A stretch of 44,813 nucleotides of DNA from an uncultured Bacilli bacterium (GCA_947626825.1 CANQTM010000010.1:1-44813), one strand, 5' to 3'; counted from the stretch's first letter, positions 8,547 to 16,936 are shown. Program-made: numbers and translations. Notes: generated by a model from the sequence alone, not told the origin.

Positions 8547-8562
8547 AATATCTTAAGATATT
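8547..8562. promoter_or_regulatory. 16-bp perfect palindrome AATATCTTAAGATATT
   Basis: A perfect inverted repeat between the DnaA-box cluster and the rpmH -35, which starts three bases after it. It could be an operator for the rpmH operon or an origin-binding site. It has no loop, so a DNA-level role is more likely than an RNA hairpin. Confidence 0.6.
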
Positions 8563-8564
8563 GT

Positions 8565-8593
8565 TTGACTTGAAATGCAAAAAGTTATATAAT
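8565..8593 (+). promoter_or_regulatory. rpmH promoter
   Basis: TTGACT (8565-8570), 17-base spacer, TATAAT (8588-8593): a strong sigma-A promoter 33 bases before the rpmH start. Confidence 0.9.
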
Positions 8594-8625
8594 CATAAAT
8601 GCATAATGTTTATGGAGGTTATAAA

Positions 8626-8760
8626 ATGAAAAGAACATATCAACCAAGTAAAAGAAAACATAAAAATGTTAGTGGTTTCCGTGCAAGAATGGCAACTCCT
8701 AATGGAAGAAAGGTACTTGCTAGAAGAAGAAGCAAGGGTAGAAAAGTTTTATCAGCTTAA
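8626..8760 (+). CDS. rpmH: 50S ribosomal protein L34
   Basis: 44 residues, exactly the family length, beginning [22 protein letters not shown] and ending [12 protein letters not shown], matching L34 throughout. The ATG follows TGGAGGTTATAAA, a strong ribosome site. It is the first gene of the rpmH-rnpA-yidC-jag group and is separated from rnpA by a hairpin with a T-run. Confidence 0.98.
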   Translation: MKRTYQPSKRKHKNVSGFRARMATPNGRKVLARRRSKGRKVLSA

Positions 8761-8767
8761 TTGGTTA

Positions 8768-8798
8768 GCCACTAGACTTAGTGTTTAGTGGCTTTTTT
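8768..8798 (+). terminator. Intrinsic terminator/attenuator between rpmH and rnpA
   Basis: GCCACTA (8768-8774) pairs with TAGTGGC (8786-8792), followed by six T. Only 12 bases separate the T-run from the rnpA start, so rnpA is transcribed by read-through or by processing near this hairpin. This would let L34 be made in excess over RnpA. Confidence 0.8.
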
Positions 8799-8810
8799 CA
8801 ATGTGATAAT

Positions 8811-9164
8811 ATGAAAAAAAAATATAGTTTAAAAAGAAATGAAGAAATAGCTTTATTAATACAACAAAAACAATTTGTTAAAAATAATTGCTATGTTTTA
8901 TATTATAAAGAAAATTTAGAAAATGAAAATTTTCGAATTTGTATTTCAGTTAGTAAAAAAAATGGTATAGCTGTTGTAAGAAATAAAATCAAAAGACAAA
9001 TTAGAAGCATGATTGATGATATTTTTGAAATTAATAAAAAATTTGATTATGTTTTAATTGTAAGAAACGATTTCTTACTTAATGATTATAGTTTTAATAA
9101 GGTTAAGTTAAAAGAACTATATCAAAAAATCGGAGGTTACAAAAATGAAAAAAAAGACAATTAA
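8811..9164 (+). CDS. rnpA: Ribonuclease P protein component
   Basis: The protein subunit of RNase P, which with the rnpB RNA removes tRNA 5' leaders. 117 residues starting MKKKYSLKRNEEIALLI. The RnpA signature region is visible as ISVSKKNGIAVVRNKIKRQIRSM. An ATG 30 bases upstream is in frame but lies inside the terminator hairpin, so I chose the later one. No good Shine-Dalgarno precedes this start (the upstream sequence is T-rich from the hairpin), which is unusual here. The 3' end overlaps yidC by 20 bases. Confidence 0.95.
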   Translation: MKKKYSLKRNEEIALLIQQKQFVKNNCYVLYYKENLENENFRICISVSKKNGIAVVRNKIKRQIRSMIDDIFEINKKFDYVLIVRNDFLLNDYSFNKVKLKELYQKIGGYKNEKKDN

Positions 9165-10713
9165 ATATATTCTTTCATTTTTTGCATTGTTTGTTTTTCT
9201 TTTTTCAATGTCATCTTGTGGTAAAAATGATTATTTAAAAGGTGGCACATGCGGTGATGCTACTGTTGATGGCACTAATACTTATTCAAAAATTAGAATT
9301 GCTTATTGTGAACAATTTGTTTATGACTACGAAAAGGGCTTTTTAGATGTTCCTTTTACATATACAAATGATGATTCAACATATTATGATTTTAAAGAAT
9401 ATATAGATGAAATAGATAAAAAATATACATTAAATGAAAATAACAATCTAGTAGAAGTAAAAAAAGATGATGTTGATTCATATAAAGCAGCTCATTATTT
9501 ATTTTATTTTATGGATTCTACTAATCAAGATAATTCATTAGTTGAAAATTATGTTAAAAATAATGTATCTAATGATCCTCAAAAATATTTAATTTTATTA
9601 GATGTTGCTGCATATGGTCAAACAGATGAAATAAAAGCAAGTTTCATTGATAAAAAAAGAGGATATTTTAATAAAATAAATGATTTAAATAATGATAGTG
9701 ACGATGGCGCTTATAGTTATAAAAGCTATAATGACATGGAAAAAGATAAAACTAGTGACAACGCAAATAACATAACAAATGCTATTACAGTATCACCAGT
9801 TTCAAATAGAATGAGTTCTCATTCAAAGGCATGTATTGTTTTTACTGACAATTTTGTTGATCCTGATACAGGAGTTATCATTGATAAAATGTCTTATAAA
9901 GAAGCATGGGGCGTTGGATTTTTTAATGGTTTATTAATTTATCCAATGGCTTGGTTTATTAATTTATTTGTTGTATGGTTTGGTCAATCTGGTTGGGCAT
10001 GTGTTGGTGCTATTTTAATAGTCACAATTATTTTAAAACTTTTAGTACTTTTAATTACATTTAAATCACAAGCAAGTACACAAAAAATGCAAGATATTCA
10101 ACCAGAAGTTCAAGCAATACAAGCAAAATATGGACCAACTCCAAGTCCAGATGATAAACAAAGAATGGCTTATGAAATGATGGCTGTTTATAAAAAATAT
10201 GGTGTTAAACCATTTGCTCCTTTTGTTTCATTAATTATTACATTCCCAATATTTATTGGTATGTGGCGTGCTGTAAGTGGTCTTGGTATTTTACGTAAAG
10301 GATCAATTAATGGAATGATTTTAGGTAATAACTTAAGTACATACATTATTGGAAACTTTAATTATGTAGCATTAATTGTCTTTATTTTAATGGCCATTTC
10401 ACAAATATTATCTATGAAATTACCTCAAATAATTAGTAGAAGAAGAATGAGCAAAGAACAAAGAGACCAACAAAAACAAGCAGGTAAACAAATGGGAATG
10501 GTTTCTAATGTTATGATGATTATGATTTTAGTAATGGGCTTTACTATGCCTGTTATGATGTCTATTTATTGGATTGCTTCTGCTTTAGTTGGATTGTTCC
10601 AATCACTTATTATGCATTATTTCAATAATGCAAATAGAGGCAAAAGTGGTCGATATAAAGTAAAAACAGTTAAAGAAGAACACGCACAAATTCCTAAAGG
10701 CAGAAAAGTTTAA
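9145..10713 (+). CDS. yidC: Membrane protein insertase YidC/Oxa1 (lipoprotein type)
   Basis: Inserts proteins into the cytoplasmic membrane alone or with SecYEG. 522 residues. The signal peptide ends in a lipobox (FLFSMSSC, Cys at about residue 25), typical of Gram-positive YidC. An insert of roughly 220 residues between the lipid anchor and the first conserved transmembrane segment is large for a Firmicute YidC and is rich in Asp, Asn and Tyr. The conserved core starts near YPMAWFINLFVVWFG and includes FKSQASTQKMQDIQPEVQAIQAKYG and FPIFIGMWRAVSGL. The start follows GGAGGTTACAAAA and overlaps rnpA, so translation is coupled. Confidence 0.95.
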   Translation: MKKKTIKYILSFFALFVFLFSMSSCGKNDYLKGGTCGDATVDGTNTYSKIRIAYCEQFVYDYEKGFLDVPFTYTNDDSTYYDFKEYIDEIDKKYTLNENNNLVEVKKDDVDSYKAAHYLFYFMDSTNQDNSLVENYVKNNVSNDPQKYLILLDVAAYGQTDEIKASFIDKKRGYFNKINDLNNDSDDGAYSYKSYNDMEKDKTSDNANNITNAITVSPVSNRMSSHSKACIVFTDNFVDPDTGVIIDKMSYKEAWGVGFFNGLLIYPMAWFINLFVVWFGQSGWACVGAILIVTIILKLLVLLITFKSQASTQKMQDIQPEVQAIQAKYGPTPSPDDKQRMAYEMMAVYKKYGVKPFAPFVSLIITFPIFIGMWRAVSGLGILRKGSINGMILGNNLSTYIIGNFNYVALIVFILMAISQILSMKLPQIISRRRMSKEQRDQQKQAGKQMGMVSNVMMIMILVMGFTMPVMMSIYWIASALVGLFQSLIMHYFNNANRGKSGRYKVKTVKEEHAQIPKGRKV

Positions 10714-10717
10714 AACA

Positions 10718-10738
10718 AATTTGAGCATGGCTCAAATT
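10718..10738 (+). other. Perfect hairpin between yidC and jag
   Basis: AATTTGAGC (10718-10726) and GCTCAAATT (10730-10738) are perfect 9-bp arms with an ATG loop and no T-run. It may stabilise or process the mRNA between the two genes. Confidence 0.6.
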
Positions 10739-10761
10739 ATTAATAAAGGGAGACAATAAAA

Positions 10762-11367
10762 ATGAAAAAATTTACTGGAAAAAACAAAGAAGAAGCTTTA
10801 AATATTGCTTCGGCAGAGTTAAATGTACCTGTCGAGAATATCTATGTTGATGATGTTGTTGAAAATAAAGGCTTATTTGGCCGAATTAAAAGTGTTGAAA
10901 TTACATGCTTTACTGATGCAATGATTATTGAATTTGTTCAAGATTATCTAAAGAAAATCATTACCTTAATGGGACTTGATGTTTCATTGACAACAAATTA
11001 TAGTGATGGAATTATTAAGATAAAAATAGTAACAAATAACAATTCAATTATCATTGGCAAAAATGGTGAAACGCTACAAGCATTAAATGAAGTTTGCCGT
11101 TGTGCAGCTAATTCAACATTTAAAAGAAGAATTCGTATTTTGCTAGATGTTAATGATTACAAAGATGAAAAATATGCTAAACTTGTTTCTATTGCAAAAA
11201 GAGAAGCAATTCGTGTAGCTAAAACAAAAATTACAGCTGAACTTGCACCAATGAGCTCAGATGAAAGAAGAGTAATTCATAATTCATTAGTTCATTTTAG
11301 ACATGTAAGAACTGTTTCAATAGGAGAAGGAAAAGAACGTCATATTACTATTGAATATGTAGAATAA
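10762..11367 (+). CDS. jag: RNA-binding protein Jag/KhpB
   Basis: An RNA-binding regulator of 201 residues with three domains: Jag_N (1-50, KKFTGKNKEEALNIASAELN), a KH domain (about 65-140, IIIGKNGETLQALNEV) and a C-terminal R3H domain (ERRVIHNSLVHF). Known homologues influence cell envelope and division and pair with KhpA. It lies downstream of yidC as in most Firmicutes, behind AAAGGGAG. Confidence 0.95.
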   Translation: MKKFTGKNKEEALNIASAELNVPVENIYVDDVVENKGLFGRIKSVEITCFTDAMIIEFVQDYLKKIITLMGLDVSLTTNYSDGIIKIKIVTNNNSIIIGKNGETLQALNEVCRCAANSTFKRRIRILLDVNDYKDEKYAKLVSIAKREAIRVAKTKITAELAPMSSDERRVIHNSLVHFRHVRTVSIGEGKERHITIEYVE

Positions 11368-11378
11368 AATATTAATTA

Positions 11379-11408
11379 AAAGGCTCTCGGTTATTTTTGA
11401 GAGCCTTT
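11379..11408. terminator. Terminator after jag
   Basis: AAAGGCTCTC (11379-11388) pairs with GAGAGCCTTT (11399-11408). Only three T close the plus-strand side; the minus-strand side has a somewhat better T-rich tail. Confidence 0.7.
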
Positions 11409-11410
11409 AA

Positions 11411-11796
11411 GTTAATGTGTATCTGACATTATATTAATCTAATTGAAATCTAAAAGATAAAAATAAAATCAAACGAGTAAATCAAGATACAATGAAGATT
11501 TAACAATTAATATCTTGCTTATAAAATTTCAAACACATAGAAATGTGCATGATAAAAACATGTTTTGGCAAAAAAAGTCGTAAACAAGATCTTTATTTTG
11601 GTTGACTTATGTTGGAACATTTGCATCCATAATTATATTGAAAACGAATAAAAATACACTGATTATTATGTGCTAATTCTTTATTGAAAGGGGATAGTTC
11701 TACTATCGATATACAAAAATTGCATGCATTTCGTTATTGCAAGGGAGACTCTTCTAGCAATTCAACCAATATATAAACAAAAAAATACACCATAAA
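11411..11796. other. Gene-free stretch with two small hairpins
   Basis: No convincing reading frame with a ribosome site is visible on either strand. GATAGT TCT ACTATC, just after AAAGGG near 11695, forms a 6-bp hairpin. ATTGC...GCAAT near 11737-11761 encloses AAGGGAGACTCTTCTA. Both begin after an AAGGG-like motif. This could be a small structured RNA or decayed DNA, and I cannot choose. Confidence 0.35.
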
Positions 11797-13089
11797 TTAA
11801 TAAATATCTAAACTATTTTCATCTAGTAAAAAGTTAATCAATCCAATTGTAACAATACCTTTTTCATCAATTTGGGCACGGATATTATCTTTAACAACAA
11901 TTATTTTTTTAAATGAATCATTAATTTTTGTTAAAGATCTTTTTTCTTGTTGTAATTTTTCTGCAGTTGGCATTTCATAGGCTGATTGAATATAATATTT
12001 TTTATTTCCTTTGTTAGCTATAAAATTAACTTCAAGTTGTTTTTTTATTGTTTCACCATTTATTGTTTTATGAATTTCAACAACACCAACATCAACTAAA
12101 TAACCTCGAATTTTTAATTCGTTGAAAATGACATTTTCCATGATATGATTTTCTTCTATTTGTCTAAAATTCAATCTTGCATTTCTTAAACCAATATCTG
12201 TAGCATAATATTTTAATGGCGTTCCAAAATATTTTTTTCCTTTAACATCATATCTTTTAGCTTCAACAAATAAGAAAGAATCAATTAAATAAGAAAGATA
12301 TTTTTTTGCAGTTACATCACTAATAGATTGACCTTTAATACTTTTTAATGTATTTGATATCTTCTTTGGATTAGTAAGAGATCCAACAATTGAGCATAAA
12401 AAATCAACAATTGAATCTAATTCATCCTTATATAAAACTTTATTTCTATCAATAATGTCAGTCAAATACACTTTATTAATTAATGATTGTAAATATTCTA
12501 TTTTTTGTTCGTCATTTTTACGTTCAAATAAAGCAGGCAAACCTCCATATAGATGATAATCTTCCCATGCTTCATATTTATCACCACCGCGAGCCTCATA
12601 AAACTCTTTAAAAGAAAGTGGATAAACCCTTACTTCATCACCACGGCCACGAAATTCAGTTATTACATCTGAAGAGAGAAATTTAGAATTACTTCCTGTA
12701 ACATAGACATCTAAATTCTTTTTATATTGAAACCCATTTAGAACAGTTTCGAAAGCTCCAAGTTGTTGTACTTCATCTAAAAGGATATAATAGTTTCCAT
12801 CATCAACTATTTTACTATTAATATAATTTGAAAATTTATGAGGATCAACTTTCTTTTTGTTTTCACTTAAATCAATGATATTTTCACCAAGTAATTGTAA
12901 ATAATCATTAGAATCAAAAGCAAATTTAATTATATGTTCTTCATCTATGCCTGATTTTATTAAATAATTTGCAAACAAATCAAAAAGCAAAACAGACTTT
13001 CCACAGCGACGAATACCTGTAATAACTTTTATTGAGCCGTTATTCATGCGATCAATTAATCTTTGTAAATAAAGTGGTCTTTCTATCAT
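11797..13089 (-). CDS. AAA ATPase, DUF4143 family (GIRRCGKS type)
   Basis: A 430-residue P-loop ATPase with an N-terminal AAA_14-like domain and C-terminal DUF4143. Walker A GIRRCGKS is at residues 25-32. Walker B-like YYILLDEVQ and sensor-like VTGSNSKFLSS follow. A RGRGDEVRVYPLSFKEFYEA segment and the YGGLPALF motif precede the DUF4143 part, which ends in a nuclease-like fold with LEVNFIANKG and YYIQSAYEM. The start follows AAAGAGG at a good distance. It is the intact homologue of the pseudogene at 3122-3652. A GGCAAATTTGCC palindrome precedes it. No partner gene is visible and the function in the cell is unknown. Confidence 0.9.
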   Translation of the reverse strand: MIERPLYLQRLIDRMNNGSIKVITGIRRCGKSVLLFDLFANYLIKSGIDEEHIIKFAFDSNDYLQLLGENIIDLSENKKKVDPHKFSNYINSKIVDDGNYYILLDEVQQLGAFETVLNGFQYKKNLDVYVTGSNSKFLSSDVITEFRGRGDEVRVYPLSFKEFYEARGGDKYEAWEDYHLYGGLPALFERKNDEQKIEYLQSLINKVYLTDIIDRNKVLYKDELDSIVDFLCSIVGSLTNPKKISNTLKSIKGQSISDVTAKKYLSYLIDSFLFVEAKRYDVKGKKYFGTPLKYYATDIGLRNARLNFRQIEENHIMENVIFNELKIRGYLVDVGVVEIHKTINGETIKKQLEVNFIANKGNKKYYIQSAYEMPTAEKLQQEKRSLTKINDSFKKIIVVKDNIRAQIDEKGIVTIGLINFLLDENSLDIY

Positions 13090-13110
13090 AATATACCTCT
13101 TTGAATTTAT

Positions 13111-13122
13111 GGCAAATTTGCC
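13111..13122. promoter_or_regulatory. 12-bp palindrome GGCAAATTTGCC upstream of ATPase gene
   Basis: A perfect inverted repeat 22 bases before the ATPase start codon, unusually G/C-rich for its surroundings. It is followed by A-runs on the minus-strand 5' side. It is a candidate operator with no known owner. Confidence 0.45.
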
Positions 13123-13195
13123 CTTTTTTCTTAATGTACTACTAGTTTAATATTAAAATCAAGATTAATTTAAAGACTATAGATAATCAAAAAGA

Positions 13196-14386
13196 TTAAA
13201 TTTCTAATAACCATTTGATAATGTTTTTATGAATAATGCCATTTTGTGATAAATCAAATTTATCTGTAGATATAACATATTTTGGAAAATCATCAAAAAT
13301 CTTCTTATAAATGCCAAATTCTCTTTCATAAATTTTTTCATCATCACCAATTTGATAACAAACTTGATAATATTCTTTGTTACCGTCTTTAAGTGCAATA
13401 AAGTCAATCTCGCCATTATCTAATGAACCAATTTTAACATCATAACCGCGTCTTATTAATTCATTATAAACAACATTTTCTAAATAAGCACCTAGTTGTT
13501 CTTTCTTTGAGATATTCATAATTCTACCAAATCCCAAATCAGTTAAATAATATTTATATTTGCCATTTAAGATTCTTTTACCTCTAACATCATAACGATC
13601 AACTTTAGAAATTAATAATCCTTTGCACATGTATTCAATATAATTATAGATTGTTTCTTTAGAAACCATTCGATTATCATTGTTTTTAAAATAAGATACT
13701 AAATTATCAGCAGAAAAAACTTGTGTTGGAGTAGTCATAATATATTCAACTATTCTATTAAATAAATCAATATTATTAATTTTAAATCTTTTAATGATAT
13801 CTTTCATAACAATAGAATCAAAAACATCAGATAAATAAGTCCTTATTTCTTTTTCATTTTCAAACCTAAACCTTTGTGGCATGCCACCCCATTTTAGATA
13901 ATCAATAAACAAATCTTCTAAGTTTTCTTGACCTTTTAAGACACAAACTTCGGCAAATGAAAATGGCTGCATTTTGAAACTGATATATCTTCCTGATAAA
14001 AGAGTCGCTAAATCACTTGACAATAAATTACTATTAGAACCAGTAATAAAAATAGAAACATTTTTAGTGGCTTTTAAAGAAATGATTGTTTTTTCCCATT
14101 CACTAACATTTTGAATTTCATCAAAAAAAAGATAATATTTTTTTTGATCTTTTATTAAATTTAAAATATATGTATTTAAATCTTTAAAATTTTTAATATC
14201 CACATAAGTAACATCTTCAAAATTGATATATATTATATGATTTTTATTTGTTTTTTTGTTTATTTCATTAGCTATTTGGCCTAACAATACTGATTTGCCA
14301 CAACGTCTAATACCTGTGATGACTTTAATCAAATCTTCATCATAAAATGGTCTGATATTTTGCAAATATTTTTCTCTTATAATCAT
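13196..14386 (-). CDS. AAA ATPase, DUF4143 family (GIRRCGKS type)
   Basis: A 396-residue paralogue of the preceding ATPase. Walker A GIRRCGKS is at residues 25-32, Walker B-like YYLFFDEIQNVSEWE near 105, and sensor-like FITGSNSNLLSS near 125. The DUF4143 part begins after LSGRYISFKMQPFSFAEV and WGGMPQRF. The C-terminal nuclease-like fold has GEIDFIALKDGNKEYYQV, as in predicted restriction-fold domains. The ATG sits behind AGAGGCGAAA; a second ATG four bases upstream is out of frame. A fully consensus promoter and a pair of 25-bp direct repeats lie upstream. The two adjacent ATPases run the same way with 106 bases between them but have separate upstream signals. Confidence 0.9.
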   Translation of the reverse strand: MIIREKYLQNIRPFYDEDLIKVITGIRRCGKSVLLGQIANEINKKTNKNHIIYINFEDVTYVDIKNFKDLNTYILNLIKDQKKYYLFFDEIQNVSEWEKTIISLKATKNVSIFITGSNSNLLSSDLATLLSGRYISFKMQPFSFAEVCVLKGQENLEDLFIDYLKWGGMPQRFRFENEKEIRTYLSDVFDSIVMKDIIKRFKINNIDLFNRIVEYIMTTPTQVFSADNLVSYFKNNDNRMVSKETIYNYIEYMCKGLLISKVDRYDVRGKRILNGKYKYYLTDLGFGRIMNISKKEQLGAYLENVVYNELIRRGYDVKIGSLDNGEIDFIALKDGNKEYYQVCYQIGDDEKIYEREFGIYKKIFDDFPKYVISTDKFDLSQNGIIHKNIIKWLLEI

Positions 14387-14410
14387 TCATTTTCGCCTCT
14401 TTACAAAACA

Positions 14411-14439
14411 ATTATAATATTAACATTTTCATTTGTCAA
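14411..14439 (-). promoter_or_regulatory. Consensus sigma-A promoter of ATPase gene
   Basis: Minus strand TTGACA (14439-14434), 17-base spacer, TATAAT (14416-14411): a perfect match to consensus, 25 bases before the start codon. A direct repeat begins two bases upstream of the -35. Confidence 0.9.
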
Positions 14440-14440
14440 C

Positions 14441-14505
14441 TTTGTACTATGTAGCGAACTTTTTAACTATTTTAAGATATTTTGTACTATGTAGCGAACT
14501 TTTTA
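14441..14505. repeat. Two identical 25-bp direct repeats phased at 40 bp
   Basis: The unit, core GTACTATGTAGCGAACTTTT, occurs at 14441-14465 and 14481-14505 without a mismatch; starts are 40 bases apart. It contains GC-rich islands (GTAGCGAAC) that stand out from the A/T background. It abuts the -35 of the ATPase promoter, like the arrays at 2971-3080 and 39111-39156. Confidence 0.85.
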
Positions 14506-14526
14506 GATATATCTTATTTAAAAACA

Positions 14527-14558
14527 AAAAGAAGCAATTTAATATTTTTGCTTCTTTT
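14527..14558 (-). terminator. Terminator after the oxidoreductase gene
   Basis: Arms AAAAGAAGCAA (14527-14537) and TTGCTTCTTTT (14548-14558), followed on the minus strand by TTTTTG and more T. It isolates the ATPase promoter from upstream transcription. Confidence 0.8.
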
Positions 14559-14589
14559 ATAAATTTAATGATTTTAAAAAACTTTTTAA

Positions 14590-15663
14590 TTATTGAATTT
14601 TTACTTCATGTCCTGTTTGAGCAGATTCATAAATAGCATCTAAAATCTTCATTAAAACAACGCCATCTTCTGCTGGAGCTAAACATTTTACATGTTTTTT
14701 ACAACAATCATAGAAATGATTAATTTCGTTAGCAAACATATCGGCAAAAACATCTGAAGCATATTCAATTACAGGAGTGATATTTGTTAAATAATTATCA
14801 ATATCTTTATAAATTTCTAAAGTTGGTTCAAGTGTTGCACCACCCTTATCTCCAAATAATTGTAAAGTTGTAATTCCTTCTTTAATATTTAATGTAAATG
14901 ATGCTTCAACATGTAATACAGCACCATTATCAAATCTAATTAATGCAATAACACTATCTTCAACATCACAAATATTTGTTTTAGCATCAAAATCAGCTGG
15001 ATGATAATGGCCAATACCTTTGATATTTAATTTATCGCCTAATTTATTAAAAGTTGCACCATAAACAGATACTGGTTTATGCATTCCCATCAAATATCTT
15101 GATAAGTCAATAACATGAACACCAAGATCAATTAATGGACCACCACCTGATTTGCTTTTATCTGAAAACCAGCCACCAGGATTACCAACACGACGAGTAT
15201 AAATAGCTTTTGTTAAATAAATATCTCCAAAAGTTCCGCTTTTTTGGAAATCTTGAAAAATCTTTGTTGTTTTAGCAAATCTTTTAACAAAGCCGACTTG
15301 TAATACAACACCTTGTTTTTCTGCTTCTTTTTGCATTTCTACAGCTTGTTTTGCATTTAATGCCATTGGTTTTTCAACCAAAACATTTTTGTGTGCTTTC
15401 ATAGCTTTCATAGCACATTCATAATGTCCATTATTCCATGTACAAACACTTACTGAATCTAAATCTTTTTCATTAGCTAACATTTCATCAACTGAACCAT
15501 AAAAAGATTTAATACCATAAGATTTAGCGTAAGCTTCAGCTCTTGGAAGGTTAATATCACAACATGCTACAACTTCAACATTTGGATTTTTTCTATAAGC
15601 TTGCATATGACAATGTGAGATATTACCACAACCAATAATGCCAACTTTCATAATTTTGCTCAT
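14590..15663 (-). CDS. Gfo/Idh/MocA family oxidoreductase
   Basis: A predicted NAD(P)-dependent sugar or inositol dehydrogenase of 357 residues in the cytoplasm. The N-terminal Rossmann fold has GIIGCGNISHCHMQAY. The family EKP motif is in NVLVEKPMALNAKQAVEM, and the catalytic-region GGPLIDLGVHVIDLSRYLMG is present. I start at ATG 15663 (MSKIMKVGIIG); ATG 15651 is also possible, and the upstream AAAGGAAA is somewhat far from both. The substrate cannot be told from sequence. It has its own extended -10 promoter downstream of the transporter gene, so it may be both read through and independently expressed. Confidence 0.88.
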   Translation of the reverse strand: MSKIMKVGIIGCGNISHCHMQAYRKNPNVEVVACCDINLPRAEAYAKSYGIKSFYGSVDEMLANEKDLDSVSVCTWNNGHYECAMKAMKAHKNVLVEKPMALNAKQAVEMQKEAEKQGVVLQVGFVKRFAKTTKIFQDFQKSGTFGDIYLTKAIYTRRVGNPGGWFSDKSKSGGGPLIDLGVHVIDLSRYLMGMHKPVSVYGATFNKLGDKLNIKGIGHYHPADFDAKTNICDVEDSVIALIRFDNGAVLHVEASFTLNIKEGITTLQLFGDKGGATLEPTLEIYKDIDNYLTNITPVIEYASDVFADMFANEINHFYDCCKKHVKCLAPAEDGVVLMKILDAIYESAQTGHEVKIQ

Positions 15664-15701
15664 AATTTTGTTTAAATTTCCTTTCGTTTTTTTCTTAACA
15701 A

Positions 15702-15735
15702 ATAATAGCACAATTATTTATTACAATAAATAATT
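15702..15735 (-). promoter_or_regulatory. Extended -10 promoter with adjoining 24-bp palindrome
   Basis: Minus strand TGCTATTAT (15710-15702) is an extended -10. Directly upstream, AATTATTTATT (15712-15722) and AATAAATAATT (15725-15735) form a perfect inverted repeat at the -35 position. There is no good -35 hexamer. The palindrome may be an operator or the 3' hairpin of the transporter mRNA. A nearly identical promoter stands before the permease at 25300. Confidence 0.6.
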
Positions 15736-15747
15736 TTTTAAAAAAAA

Positions 15748-16935
15748 TTAATCAACAAATTGATTAATAACATTTACTTGTAAATCATAATTTGGATCAA
15801 TATTATTTTTAAGTATAGATATTATTTTATTTTTTTCATCATCTTTTATTTCAAAAGATAAAATAAGATCAACTAAAATTTGTTTTTGATTATTTTTGTT
15901 TACAATTCTTAAATCATGAAAAGTTACATGCTTGAAAGGTTTAAGATAATAATCTATTTGCATTTTTATTTTTTGATATTCATTGGAATTGATATCAATA
16001 GGATCAACATGGATAGTTAAATATATTTTAGTTAATTCATAACATTTCTTTTCAATTTTATCAATAATTTCGTGTGCTTCTAAAATATTCATATTGCTAT
16101 CTATTTCAACATGAACTGAAGCAAATTTATTATCAATACCATATTCATGCACCAATAAATCATGATATCCTAAAATATTTTTATCATTTAAAATAATATT
16201 TTTTATTTTTTCTTTATCTTCTTGGTTAATAGATTTACCAATTAAAATATTTGCAGTATTTTTAATAATTTTTATACCATTATAAAAAATAAAGATAGCC
16301 ACAAAACAACTTAAAATGGCATCAATATAAACATATTTGTTTGGAAACCATAATAAACCACAAACTAATGATAAAATCAAAACAAAAGTAATTAAAGCAT
16401 CAATAATACTATCTATTGATGTTGCTTTAATAAGTGTTGAATTAATTTTTTTGGCAATATAGCGATTATATGAAAACATCCATATTTTAATTAACAACGA
16501 AATAGTTAAAATGATAATCATTATCCAAGTAGAATTATTTATTATTAATGAAGAATTATTCGGATTAATAATTTTTTCAATTGATGTGACAAGTAATTCA
16601 AAACCTAGCAAAATAATGACAAACGAAACAATTAAGGTTGCAATGTATTCAATTCTTCCATGACCAAATGGATGATTTTTATCTGGACTTTTGTTTGAAA
16701 GTTTTGCCGAAATAATACTAACTATTGATGAAAAAGAATCTGTTAAATTATTAATGGCATCACTAACAATAGAAAAAGCATTTATAAGTAGGCCTATAGT
16801 TAATTTGATACCAAATAAAATAATATTGCAAATAATACCTAAAACGCCACTTAAAATGCCATATTTTTCTTTAATTTTGGAATTGGTAGTTTCCTCATTG
16901 TTTTTTATAAATTTTTTAATTATTAATTTAATCAT
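15748..16935 (-). CDS. Cation diffusion facilitator family transporter
   Basis: A membrane metal-ion exporter (Zn, Mn, Fe or Co type) of 395 residues. Several hydrophobic helices follow the N-terminus (GVLGIICNIILFGIKLTIGLL; LIVSFVIILLGFELLV; IMIIILTISLLIKIWMF). The CDF motif HPFGHGR and the helix-2 DAINNLTDSFSS are present. The C-terminal cytoplasmic domain spans about 285-395. The start ATG at 16935 comes one base after the tag stop codon; an upstream TTG that overlaps tag is less likely. It is translationally coupled to tag. Confidence 0.92.
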   Translation of the reverse strand: MIKLIIKKFIKNNEETTNSKIKEKYGILSGVLGIICNIILFGIKLTIGLLINAFSIVSDAINNLTDSFSSIVSIISAKLSNKSPDKNHPFGHGRIEYIATLIVSFVIILLGFELLVTSIEKIINPNNSSLIINNSTWIMIIILTISLLIKIWMFSYNRYIAKKINSTLIKATSIDSIIDALITFVLILSLVCGLLWFPNKYVYIDAILSCFVAIFIFYNGIKIIKNTANILIGKSINQEDKEKIKNIILNDKNILGYHDLLVHEYGIDNKFASVHVEIDSNMNILEAHEIIDKIEKKCYELTKIYLTIHVDPIDINSNEYQKIKMQIDYYLKPFKHVTFHDLRIVNKNNQKQILVDLILSFEIKDDEKNKIISILKNNIDPNYDLQVNVINQFVD

Positions 16936-16936
16936 T

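Noticed and set aside
11411-11796. tRNA or known small RNA gene in the gap after jag
   Set aside because: No cloverleaf or T-loop consensus and no family-specific sequence was seen; only two short hairpins.
14433-14636. 67-codon plus-strand frame across the repeats at 14441
   Set aside because: It spans the repeats and a terminator and has no ribosome site; the repeats explain its open frame.
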